DNA from: CAZFOB01 sp964520325
GTDB taxonomy: Bacteria > Actinomycetota > JAICYB01
NCBI GenBank assembly: GCA_964520325.1
Contig: CAZFOB010000016.1
Location: forward strand, 12,515-76,514
Direction of reading: 5' to 3'
Length of the DNA: 64,000 nt
The notes under the pieces are model-generated. The model saw only the letters and a list, made by a program, of their open reading frames with translations. It was not told the origin of the DNA and did no database searches. Below, piece by piece: positions 58,374 to 64,000 of the stretch (the stretch's first letter is position 1; each line of letters opens with the position of its first letter). A program made the position numbers and the translations under genes.

Positions 58374-59606
58374 TCAGAGGGGCTGCATCGCGAGCACACG
58401 CCGGCGTCCGGCGATCGTCAGAACGGGCCCGACGATCAACAGCGCGCCGACGATGCACAGCAACGCGTACCCGAAGGCCTCGACGAGGACCCCCGAGCTC
58501 AAGCCCGCAACGGCAGCAGCCGTCCACACAACGCTATCGGTGGCGCCTTGTAAACGCGCGCGATCGGCGTACGACAAGCCTTCGGTCAGCAACACGCTCG
58601 CTGAAACGAACGTCAAGCTCCATCCCCACCCGAGCAGGAAGAGCGGGACGGCGAGCCACACTCCAGCGCCCTCATGGACGACCGGAGCGGCTGCGGCTCC
58701 GACGGACGCGGTCGTCAGCACCGCGAAGCCGGCGAGGATCATCGGGATCGCTCCGAACCGGTCGGCCAGGCGTCCAGAGACCGGTGAGAGCCCGTACATC
58801 CCGAAGACGTGGGCGCCGATGACCAGACCCACAGAGCTCAGTCCGTGGCCCATCGACCGCATGTGCAGCGGAGTCATCGCCATGATGAGCACCATCACCG
58901 TTTGCGCGACGGCGAGTGCGTACAACGCTGCCTGGGCCCGCGGCACGCGCCACATGTGCCGGATCCGCATGCCCGACGGCGCGTCGCCGGCATCGACGTC
59001 ATAGGAACGAAACCCTCCAGGACGAACACGGATAAACGACACGAGCGCGATCACTGCGACGATCGATCCGACGGCGGCAACCGCGAACGGTCCCGCGAGC
59101 TTCGGGAGTCCGCGGCCGATCGCGAACTGGCCCGACGGCTCGAGCAGGGCCGGGCCGGCAACCCCGCCGATCGTGCCCGCCCACACGACCGTGCCGAGAC
59201 CGGATGCGCGGCGCTCCGGCGGATACAGATCCGCGGCCGCGTAGCGGGACAGATTACTCGCCGAATTCCCGATCCCCATCGCCATGACCGCCACGACGAA
59301 CAGCACGAAGCTTCCGGCGGCGATCGCCAAGATCGCGAGTCCGCAGCCGGCGGCACCGCTGGCGTAGCCGAGCACCAAACCCGGCCCCCGTCCGCGTCGA
59401 GCCATCAACTGCGCGAGCAACACGGACCCGAGCCCGGTTCCGAGCACACCGGCCGTCCACGGCAGCCCAGACAACGTCGTCGAGCGCGAGAGGTCTTCGG
59501 CGACCAAGGGCGCCACCGTGAGCGAGGCGACGAAACCGGTCGTGCCGAGGGCCACGGCTACGAAGAGGACGCGAGTGCCCGCCGGCACGGTCTGTCCACC
59601 GGTCAT
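58374..59606 (-). CDS. MFS transporter
   Basis: A 410-residue 12-helix major facilitator. Seen: the conserved loop GRLADRFGAIPMIL after helix 8, GTVVWAGTIGGVAGPALLEP (motif C-like) and APLVAEDLSRSTTLSG near helix 1. The substrate is not predictable; the layout fits drug or metabolite export. It is convergent with the sulfatase gene and divergent from the esterase-thioredoxin gene. Confidence 0.87.
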   Translation of the reverse strand: MTGGQTVPAGTRVLFVAVALGTTGFVASLTVAPLVAEDLSRSTTLSGLPWTAGVLGTGLGSVLLAQLMARRGRGPGLVLGYASGAAGCGLAILAIAAGSFVLFVVAVMAMGIGNSASNLSRYAAADLYPPERRASGLGTVVWAGTIGGVAGPALLEPSGQFAIGRGLPKLAGPFAVAAVGSIVAVIALVSFIRVRPGGFRSYDVDAGDAPSGMRIRHMWRVPRAQAALYALAVAQTVMVLIMAMTPLHMRSMGHGLSSVGLVIGAHVFGMYGLSPVSGRLADRFGAIPMILAGFAVLTTASVGAAAAPVVHEGAGVWLAVPLFLLGWGWSLTFVSASVLLTEGLSYADRARLQGATDSVVWTAAAVAGLSSGVLVEAFGYALLCIVGALLIVGPVLTIAGRRRVLAMQPL

Positions 59607-59624
59607 GCCGGCGAGTCTAAAGGC

Positions 59625-59630
59625 TATCTT
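59625..59630 (+). promoter_or_regulatory. -10 box of a leaderless promoter
   Basis: TATCTT lies eight bases before the ATG at 59639; GGGG between them is a poor ribosome site. Confidence 0.45.
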
Positions 59631-59638
59631 TGGGGCCG

Positions 59639-60640
59639 ATGAGTCTGACTACCAACGTCGTGAGGGGTGAGAAGGCGGAGCGCCTGCTGCTGTTGTTGCA
59701 CGGCGTCGGCAGCAACGAGAACGACCTCGCCGGCCTGGCTCCGGTCATCGACCCGGACGGCTATTTCGTCACGGTGTGCCCGCGGGGGCCGTACGGCTAC
59801 GGCCCGGGGTTCGCGTGGTTCCGCATGGAATCACCAGAGCTCGTCGCCGGCACGATGCAGTCGTCGCTCGAAGCCCTCGACGAGGTTGTCGATTCTGCGT
59901 GCGCCGAGTACAGCCTCGAGCGCACCGCGATGGTCGTCGGCGGCTTCTCGATGGGCGGAGCCATGTCGCTCATGCTCGCGTTCTCAGCCTCGGACAAACC
60001 GCGGCCGGCCGGCGCATTGGTGATGAGCGGGTTCCTCCCGGGGGACCCGACCACGCTCGACTGGACGGGCACCCTGCCGCCCGTGCTCATGCAGCACGGC
60101 ACCGAGGACCCGATGGTTCCGCTCGAGCGTGCTCAGTACTCCGCGCGCATCCTCGAGGACCACAACGTCCCGTTGGTGCTGCGCACCTACACCATGGAGC
60201 ACACCGTCACACCGGAGAGCGCGCGCGATGCGGCCGAGTGGCTCGAGCAGATCCGCGGCGGCACGGTGCCGCAGCCAGTACACGCAGAAGTGAGCGCGCC
60301 GCCGAAAGACGAAGGTCCCGTGAAGACGGTGGACAGCACCAACTTCGACCAGGTTGTGCTGCAGTCGACCAAACCGGTGATCGTCGACTTCTGGGCCCCC
60401 TGGTGCGGTCCGTGTCGTGCGGTCGCACCTGTCGTCCAGCAGATCGCGGTGATGCGCAAGGAGTCATACGTCGTCGTGAAGTGCAACATCGACGAATCAC
60501 CCGACATCGCGCAGCGCTACGACGTGCGCTCGATCCCGATGATCGGTCTGTTCCGCAACGGTCGCCTCGAACGATCTTCGCTCGGCGCCAAGCCGAGACC
60601 CCAGCTCGAGGCCGAGCTCGGCATGATCGTCATCCCGTAG
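59639..60640 (+). CDS. Esterase-thioredoxin fusion protein
   Basis: A 333-residue protein with two fused modules. Residues 1-210 are an alpha/beta hydrolase of the phospholipase/carboxylesterase group: LLLHGVGSNENDL, nucleophile Ser104 in GGFSMGG, Asp157 in HGTEDPMVP and His188 in YTMEHTV. After a short linker (residues 211-225), residues 226-333 are a thioredoxin with WCGPC (255-259) and cis-Pro in SIPMIGLF. The combination would couple ester hydrolysis to thiol-disulphide exchange. No signal peptide, so it is probably cytosolic. Confidence 0.92.
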   Translation: MSLTTNVVRGEKAERLLLLLHGVGSNENDLAGLAPVIDPDGYFVTVCPRGPYGYGPGFAWFRMESPELVAGTMQSSLEALDEVVDSACAEYSLERTAMVVGGFSMGGAMSLMLAFSASDKPRPAGALVMSGFLPGDPTTLDWTGTLPPVLMQHGTEDPMVPLERAQYSARILEDHNVPLVLRTYTMEHTVTPESARDAAEWLEQIRGGTVPQPVHAEVSAPPKDEGPVKTVDSTNFDQVVLQSTKPVIVDFWAPWCGPCRAVAPVVQQIAVMRKESYVVVKCNIDESPDIAQRYDVRSIPMIGLFRNGRLERSSLGAKPRPQLEAELGMIVIP

Positions 60641-60663
60641 GCTCCCGTCGCTAAAGGAGAGAC

Positions 60664-61494
60664 ATGAGCGGACGCTTGGAGGGCAGGGTCGCCGTCGTCA
60701 CCGGCGGCGGAAACGGGATCGGACGTGCGTGCTGCGTCCGTTTCGCCGAAGAAGGTGCGAACGTCCTGATCGCCGACATACAGGACGATCCGAGCGAGCA
60801 GACCGCGGCGCTGGTGAAAGAACGCGGAGCGGAAGTACTTGTGCACCACGTCGATGCCACGAGCGCCGGTGACAACGACGCGATGGCGCAGGCCGCGATC
60901 GAACGGTTCGGCCAGATCGACGTCCTCGTCACGGCCGCTGGGATCTCACACGCCGATTACGTCTCAGGTGACTCTTCGACGACGACGCGGATGATCGAGC
61001 AGGCCGTCACCGAGATGGCGACCCCAGCCCAGAGCCTGCGCAACCTCGACATGGACGCATGGCAGAAGGTGCTCGACGTGAACCTCACGGGCACGCTGCT
61101 TGCCGTCAAGGCCGTCGGTGCACACATGGCAGAGCGCGGGTCGGGGTCGATCGTGACGATCGCGTCGATCGCCGCGAAGCGTCCCGAGGCCGGTCCGCTC
61201 TCGTATGCGGTGTCGAAGGCCGGTGTGTGGATGCTCACGAAGTCGCTCGCGCGCACGCTCGGTCCGGCCGGCGTGCGCTGCAACGCCATCGGGCCGGGCT
61301 ACATCGACACGAATATGACGGCCTTCCTCACGGAGATCGACTGGGTGAAGCAGATGGCACTCACCCAGATCCCGCTGGGCCGCATCGGCACGCCAGTCGA
61401 CGTCGCCAACGTTGCGCTCTTCCTCGCATCAGACGAGTCGTCCTACTTCACCGGTGAGATCCTGCACCCCGACGGGGGCTTCTACACCGAGTGA
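60664..61494 (+). CDS. Short-chain dehydrogenase/reductase
   Basis: A 276-residue NAD(P)-dependent SDR: VTGGGNGIGRACCVRFAEEG, DVNLTGTLLAVKAVG, active-site Ser in TIASIAAKRPE, YAVSK (Tyr, Lys) and GPGYIDTNMT. AAGGAGAG precedes the ATG. The gene overlaps the next one by GTGA, so they are co-translated. It has the shape of a 3-oxoacyl-(ACP or CoA) reductase or steroid dehydrogenase. Confidence 0.92.
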   Translation: MSGRLEGRVAVVTGGGNGIGRACCVRFAEEGANVLIADIQDDPSEQTAALVKERGAEVLVHHVDATSAGDNDAMAQAAIERFGQIDVLVTAAGISHADYVSGDSSTTTRMIEQAVTEMATPAQSLRNLDMDAWQKVLDVNLTGTLLAVKAVGAHMAERGSGSIVTIASIAAKRPEAGPLSYAVSKAGVWMLTKSLARTLGPAGVRCNAIGPGYIDTNMTAFLTEIDWVKQMALTQIPLGRIGTPVDVANVALFLASDESSYFTGEILHPDGGFYTE

Positions 61495-61952
61495 GCAGCC
61501 CGGCGGATTGGGCACAGCTCTCGCAGCGATCTGAGCTGAGCGCCGAAGACGTCGCGGAGATCGCCAAGCGGCTCGACCGCTTCGACGTGCCGGCGCCGTG
61601 GACCTCGGAGGTACTCGGCCTGATCGACACGTATCCCGGTGTTGTGTCCACCGAGCTCGCAGCGCGGATCGGCATGGAGCGCTTCGCGTTCAAGAAGCTC
61701 GTCTACAAGCTGAAGCGCCTCGGCCTCACGCACTCGCTCGAGGTGGGGTACCGAGACGTCCGGACGACGATGATCCACACTCACGTGCTCAACCGTGGCG
61801 GGCTCGGCGTGATGAGCCCCTTGGACGGGGCGGCTAGTTATGTGGAACGCGAAGGACTCACCCGTGCTAAGCCGGCGCCGGCGCATGAGTTAAAGCGCCA
61901 GGTCGCAAAGGGAGCTGATCATGATCCGTGTCAGAACGGCCGGGAGGGTTAA
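61491..61952 (+). CDS. Helix-turn-helix-like hypothetical protein
   Basis: A 153-residue protein coupled to the SDR by a GTGA overlap. The middle contains VVSTELAARIGMERFAFKKL and VYKLKRLGLTHSLEVGYR, a winged-helix-like pattern that suggests DNA binding. No complete family match is recognised. The last third (REGLTRAKPAPAHELKRQ) looks less conserved and crosses one of the ATGAGTTAAA direct repeats, so the true C-terminus may be altered. Confidence 0.6.
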   Translation: MSSPADWAQLSQRSELSAEDVAEIAKRLDRFDVPAPWTSEVLGLIDTYPGVVSTELAARIGMERFAFKKLVYKLKRLGLTHSLEVGYRDVRTTMIHTHVLNRGGLGVMSPLDGAASYVEREGLTRAKPAPAHELKRQVAKGADHDPCQNGREG

Positions 61953-61997
61953 GTGTCAAGATGATCGTTATGACGGTCTCACTAAAGATGAGTTAAA
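61885..61997. repeat. 10-bp direct repeat ATGAGTTAAA
   Basis: ATGAGTTAAA occurs at 61885-61894 and 61988-61997, 103 bases apart, at the end of the winged-helix-like gene and just before the small membrane protein gene. The second copy continues as GTTAAAC, which fits GTTRRRY, so it may be part of a decayed attC, or the pair may be a duplicated target site. Confidence 0.45.
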
Positions 61998-62007
61998 CGG
62001 ACGAGGA

Positions 62008-62295
62008 GTGATTGCGACGTTACTCGTGAAGTTGCTGTGGGGGGCATCCATCCTCGCCGCCGGAGTGAGCATCGGCGCTTGGCTGCAGCATCGACGCGGG
62101 CGCGCTCGGCTCTTGCCGCCGGGCTCTGAGCTCGGGTTCTCGTACCTCGGAGCGCTCGGAGCCATGCAGCTGCTCGGTGCCAATACAGCGCTCATGGTGG
62201 GAGCCATCGTGGTGTTCGGGATCGTGATGGTCGCGTATCTCTTCACGTTGGCGCGTCGCGCCCGGTCGGCCCGCACCTCAACGACTGATGGCTGA
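62008..62295 (+). CDS. Small membrane protein
   Basis: A 95-residue protein with two membrane segments (LLWGASILAAGVSIGAWLQ and LMVGAIVVFGIVMVAYLF) and a basic loop (HRRGRARLLPPGSE) between. GTG at 62008 is a guess; the open frame extends upstream. Its stop lies 15 bases before an attC-like site, so it may be the last gene of a cassette. No family recognised. Confidence 0.55.
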   Translation: MIATLLVKLLWGASILAAGVSIGAWLQHRRGRARLLPPGSELGFSYLGALGAMQLLGANTALMVGAIVVFGIVMVAYLFTLARRARSARTSTTDG

Positions 62296-62310
62296 ATCTC
62301 TGCGTTCGCC

Positions 62311-62379
62311 GTTTAACTCGGCGCAGCAGCGGTCGCCGCGCTTCGCGGCGGCGCCGCTGAGCGCCAAAGGTCGTTAGAC
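62311..62379 (+). other. attC-like integron recombination site
   Basis: GTTTAAC (62311-62317, fits RYYYAAC) and GTTAGAC (62373-62379, fits GTTRRRY) are the outer cores. Inner stems GGCGC/GCGCC and CAGCGG/CCGCTG are separated by AG on the left and A on the right. It is the best match to the attC consensus in the window. Confidence 0.9.
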
Positions 62380-62389
62380 GGATCAGAAC

Positions 62390-63052
62390 ATGCAGAACTC
62401 AACGAGGGCACCGGGCAGGTGGAATGACCGACTCGTCGAGAGCTACGACCTGATCGCTGACCGCTACGCGGAACACCGAGTCGAGACGCTCGCGACGAAT
62501 TCCTTCGATCAGGAACTACTCCGACGCTACGCCGACGCCGTTCGCGGGCAAGGCAGGGTCTGCGATCTTGGTTGCGGACCCGGCGTGGTTGCTGGCTTCC
62601 TGCTGAGCCAAGGCGTCGATGTCCTTGGCGTCGATATCTCTCAACGGATGGTCGATCTCGCTCGAACCAGCCATCCCAACATCCTGTTTCATCGAGGTGA
62701 CATGAATGCGCTCGCGCTTCGTGACGGTTCTCTAGCCGGCGCCGTGTCCTTCTACTCGATTCTCCATCTGGCACGCGCCACGGTTCCTCAGGCCCTTGGC
62801 GAGATGATTCGAGTTCTTCGTCCCAGAGGCTCGGCTCTCGTCACCTTCTATGAAGGGCGTGGGGACCACAAGACGTCATCATGGTTCGGTCGGGACGTCT
62901 CGGTCGATACGACGTTGTTCGAGCCTGGCGAGATGGAGATGCTGCTTGAGAACGTCGGATTCAAGACGGAGGCGACTGTTTGCCGAGATCCAGCAGAGTC
63001 GGAATTTCCGATGCGGAGCGTCCATGTCCGGGCCGTCAGACCGGAACGATAA
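62390..63052 (+). CDS. Class I SAM-dependent methyltransferase (cassette gene)
   Basis: A 220-residue methyltransferase: SYDLIADRYAEHRVETLATN, motif I VCDLGCGPGVVAGFL, VLGVDISQRMVDLARTSH, FYSILHLARATVPQALGE and LRPRGSALVTFYEGRGD. The substrate is unknown. It fills a cassette bounded by the attC-like sites at 62311 and 63047; its stop TAA lies within the left core of the latter. Such methyltransferase genes are typical accessory cassettes. Confidence 0.87.
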   Translation: MQNSTRAPGRWNDRLVESYDLIADRYAEHRVETLATNSFDQELLRRYADAVRGQGRVCDLGCGPGVVAGFLLSQGVDVLGVDISQRMVDLARTSHPNILFHRGDMNALALRDGSLAGAVSFYSILHLARATVPQALGEMIRVLRPRGSALVTFYEGRGDHKTSSWFGRDVSVDTTLFEPGEMEMLLENVGFKTEATVCRDPAESEFPMRSVHVRAVRPER

Positions 63053-63128
63053 CTCGGCGCAGGAGCCGACGCTTGTCGCTTCGCGACTCCGCGCGACTCC
63101 GCGCGGCTCAGCGCCAGGTCCGCTATGC
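63047..63128 (+). other. attC-like site with degenerate right core
   Basis: The left core CGATAAC (63047-63053) contains the methyltransferase stop codon. Inner stems GGCGC/GCGCC and GAGCCG/CGGCTC carry the AG/A bulge. The right core reads GCTATGC (63122-63128) instead of GTTATGC, which could lower recombination. Confidence 0.75.
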
Positions 63129-63138
63129 CGACGACTCT

Positions 63139-63747
63139 CTACTTGAGAATTCCGTGCTGCTCGAGCGCCGCTAGAACCTCGCGCTCCAGTGCGTTCCCGG
63201 CCACACGCGTGCCAAGGTCTGACTCGACCGTCGCCCGCATCGCGCGATAGTCGCCAACCGCGTCCTTGATGGTTCGCGCGGGCTTGTCGCGGCCCAGAGG
63301 CGCAAGGATGAATGCGTGCATCTTCAGAAGCTCGCGCGCGATGAGTTCGTCCTGATCCTTTAGCGCCTTCCCTGCCAGCCAGAGTGTCCAGTCCCAGAAG
63401 TGCGCGTCGAGCGCTTGAATCGAGGTACTCGCGACCTCCCATGGCCTGACTTCAAGCGGTGGCATGTCCAGATGGATGTCCAGTTTCAGCGGACCCGCAA
63501 AGATAGCCATGAAGTTTCGTCGCTCCCCGAGCGGGTCCCAAAAGGCGGCCAGCGGCTCAAACTGCGCGACGACTGCCGAGAGCTCGTCGAAGACTCTCTC
63601 CGGCTTCCTTGTTTCGACCTTGAAGTCCCAGTCCGACAGCAGAGTGGCGGTGCCATCGCTTCGTGACCCCACGAGCTTCAATTCATTGATCGCCGGATGC
63701 GAGCGAATCGCGTCTACCACCCGACTGACCTTTTCCTGCTCGCTCAT
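63139..63747 (-). CDS. Nucleotidyltransferase-domain protein (reverse-oriented cassette gene)
   Basis: A 202-residue protein read opposite to the array. Seen: ELKLVGSRSDGTATLLSDWD with the GSxxxG and DxD (DWD) motif, then FKVETRKPERVFDE, GPLKLDIHLDMPPLE and a helical C-terminus. It resembles small aminoglycoside or antitoxin-type nucleotidyltransferases; the substrate is unknown. ATG at 63747 gives the normal N-terminus, while the frame continues 192 bases upstream into the attC-like site. Cassette genes in reverse orientation are less common but known. Confidence 0.8.
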   Translation of the reverse strand: MSEQEKVSRVVDAIRSHPAINELKLVGSRSDGTATLLSDWDFKVETRKPERVFDELSAVVAQFEPLAAFWDPLGERRNFMAIFAGPLKLDIHLDMPPLEVRPWEVASTSIQALDAHFWDWTLWLAGKALKDQDELIARELLKMHAFILAPLGRDKPARTIKDAVGDYRAMRATVESDLGTRVAGNALEREVLAALEQHGILK

Positions 63748-63809
63748 TGCTACCAGGCTATGGTCGAGTCCGCGGGGTACCGTGGAATGGTCATGCGGTT
63801 CAGACTGCG

Positions 63810-63979
63810 GCATAACAACTCGGAGTTGCACCCGACCGCGCGGCGCTCGGGCACCTGGCACTCTCAGATGACGATGCACGCCACCGAACGGAGCCGTCCG
63901 CCGTGCGCCAATCGAAGCTTCGGCATTGGCGATCCTCACCTTTTGCCGCGCGGCGGGTGAACTCCAGAAGTCGTTCTAC
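63810..63979 (+). other. Long attC-like integron recombination site
   Basis: Cores GCATAAC (63810-63816) and GTTCTAC (63973-63979). Stems GGAGT/ACTCC, CACCCG/CGGGTG and CCGCGCGGC/GCCGCGCGG are consecutive, with TG on the left and A on the right unpaired after the first stem. The loop is about 100 bases, giving a 170-bp site, similar in scale to long chromosomal-integron attC sites. It ends the array in this window. Confidence 0.8.
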
Positions 63980-64000
63980 GGACCAGAGCGCAGTTACGAT

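Noticed and set aside
1..64000. CRISPR arrays, rRNA and tRNA genes, IS elements
   Set aside because: No regularly spaced repeat-spacer pattern, no rRNA-like segment, no complete tRNA cloverleaf and no transposase motif or paired terminal inverted repeats were found.

Overview
The window is a GC-rich, densely packed bacterial chromosome segment, most likely from an uncultured actinobacterium. The evidence is a mycothiol S-conjugate amidase (Mca), a DUF664/DinB thiol-transferase-like protein, a Ddn-type F420-dependent nitroreductase-like protein, many GTG/TTG starts, starts with a TANNNT box 7-8 bases upstream and no Shine-Dalgarno (leaderless transcription), and a large lipid/CoA gene set (four acyl-CoA synthetases, two acyl-CoA dehydrogenases, a CaiB-type CoA transferase, SDRs). 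No rRNA, tRNA, CRISPR array, transposase or integron integrase was found, so genus or class cannot be fixed.

Layout. 0-3.8 kb: a small coupled gene pair with a nucleotidyltransferase-like protein cut by the window edge, a cytochrome P450, an aldo/keto reductase and an ATP-dependent DNA ligase (LigC type). 3.9-16.3 kb: accessory and defence region. It holds an HtrA-like cytosolic protease, an unlisted-size proline-rich mini-protein followed by a DUF6338 membrane protein and an attC-like site, RadC, and a type I restriction-modification operon (hsdR, hsdM, hsdS) that carries a complete AbiE toxin-antitoxin pair between hsdR and hsdM. A DUF433/DUF5615 toxin-antitoxin pair, a DUF6941 protein and a BrnT/BrnA pair with a frameshifted toxin follow. 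16.3-25.5 kb: mostly core-like metabolism (acyl-CoA synthetases, CoA transferase), an ArsR-SRPBCC pair with a 32-bp operator, a secreted trypsin-like protease, the polymerase part of NHEJ (LigD-Pol) and small enzymes. 25.5-28.2 kb: a run of single-gene modules. The first three boundaries carry a 25-bp repeat and the next two carry canonical attC-like recombination sites, one complete cassette being a toxin-antitoxin pair. 28.2-61.5 kb: mainly lipid/CoA and redox metabolism. It includes a nitronate monooxygenase, Mca, an amphipathic-helix repeat protein, two R2lox-like ferritin-fold proteins, a branched-chain-type ABC system compressed into three polypeptides (anchored binding protein, LivH-LivM fusion, MFS-LivF-LivG fusion), a double-cupredoxin lipoprotein, acyl-CoA dehydrogenases, MsrB, a sulfatase lipoprotein and an esterase-thioredoxin fusion. 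62.3-64.0 kb: a second integron-cassette stretch with three attC-like sites and two complete cassettes (methyltransferase, nucleotidyltransferase).

How it fits together. The attC-like sites share a stem of about 5 bp, an AG/A bulge, a 6-bp stem, a loop and the mirror image, ending in a GTT-type core. In three cases the stop codon of the preceding gene lies inside the site's left core. This is the signature of integron cassettes without a nearby integrase (a CALIN-type array), a setting in which toxin-antitoxin, acetyl/nucleotidyl/methyl-transferase and orphan genes collect. The defence genes (type I R-M, AbiE, RadC, two DUF433/DUF5615 pairs, BrnTA) sit in the same accessory zones. The remaining genes are consistent with a heterotrophic actinobacterium that degrades lipids or steroids and uses mycothiol- and possibly F420-based redox chemistry. 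Functional assignments come from motif recognition by eye, without database searches.
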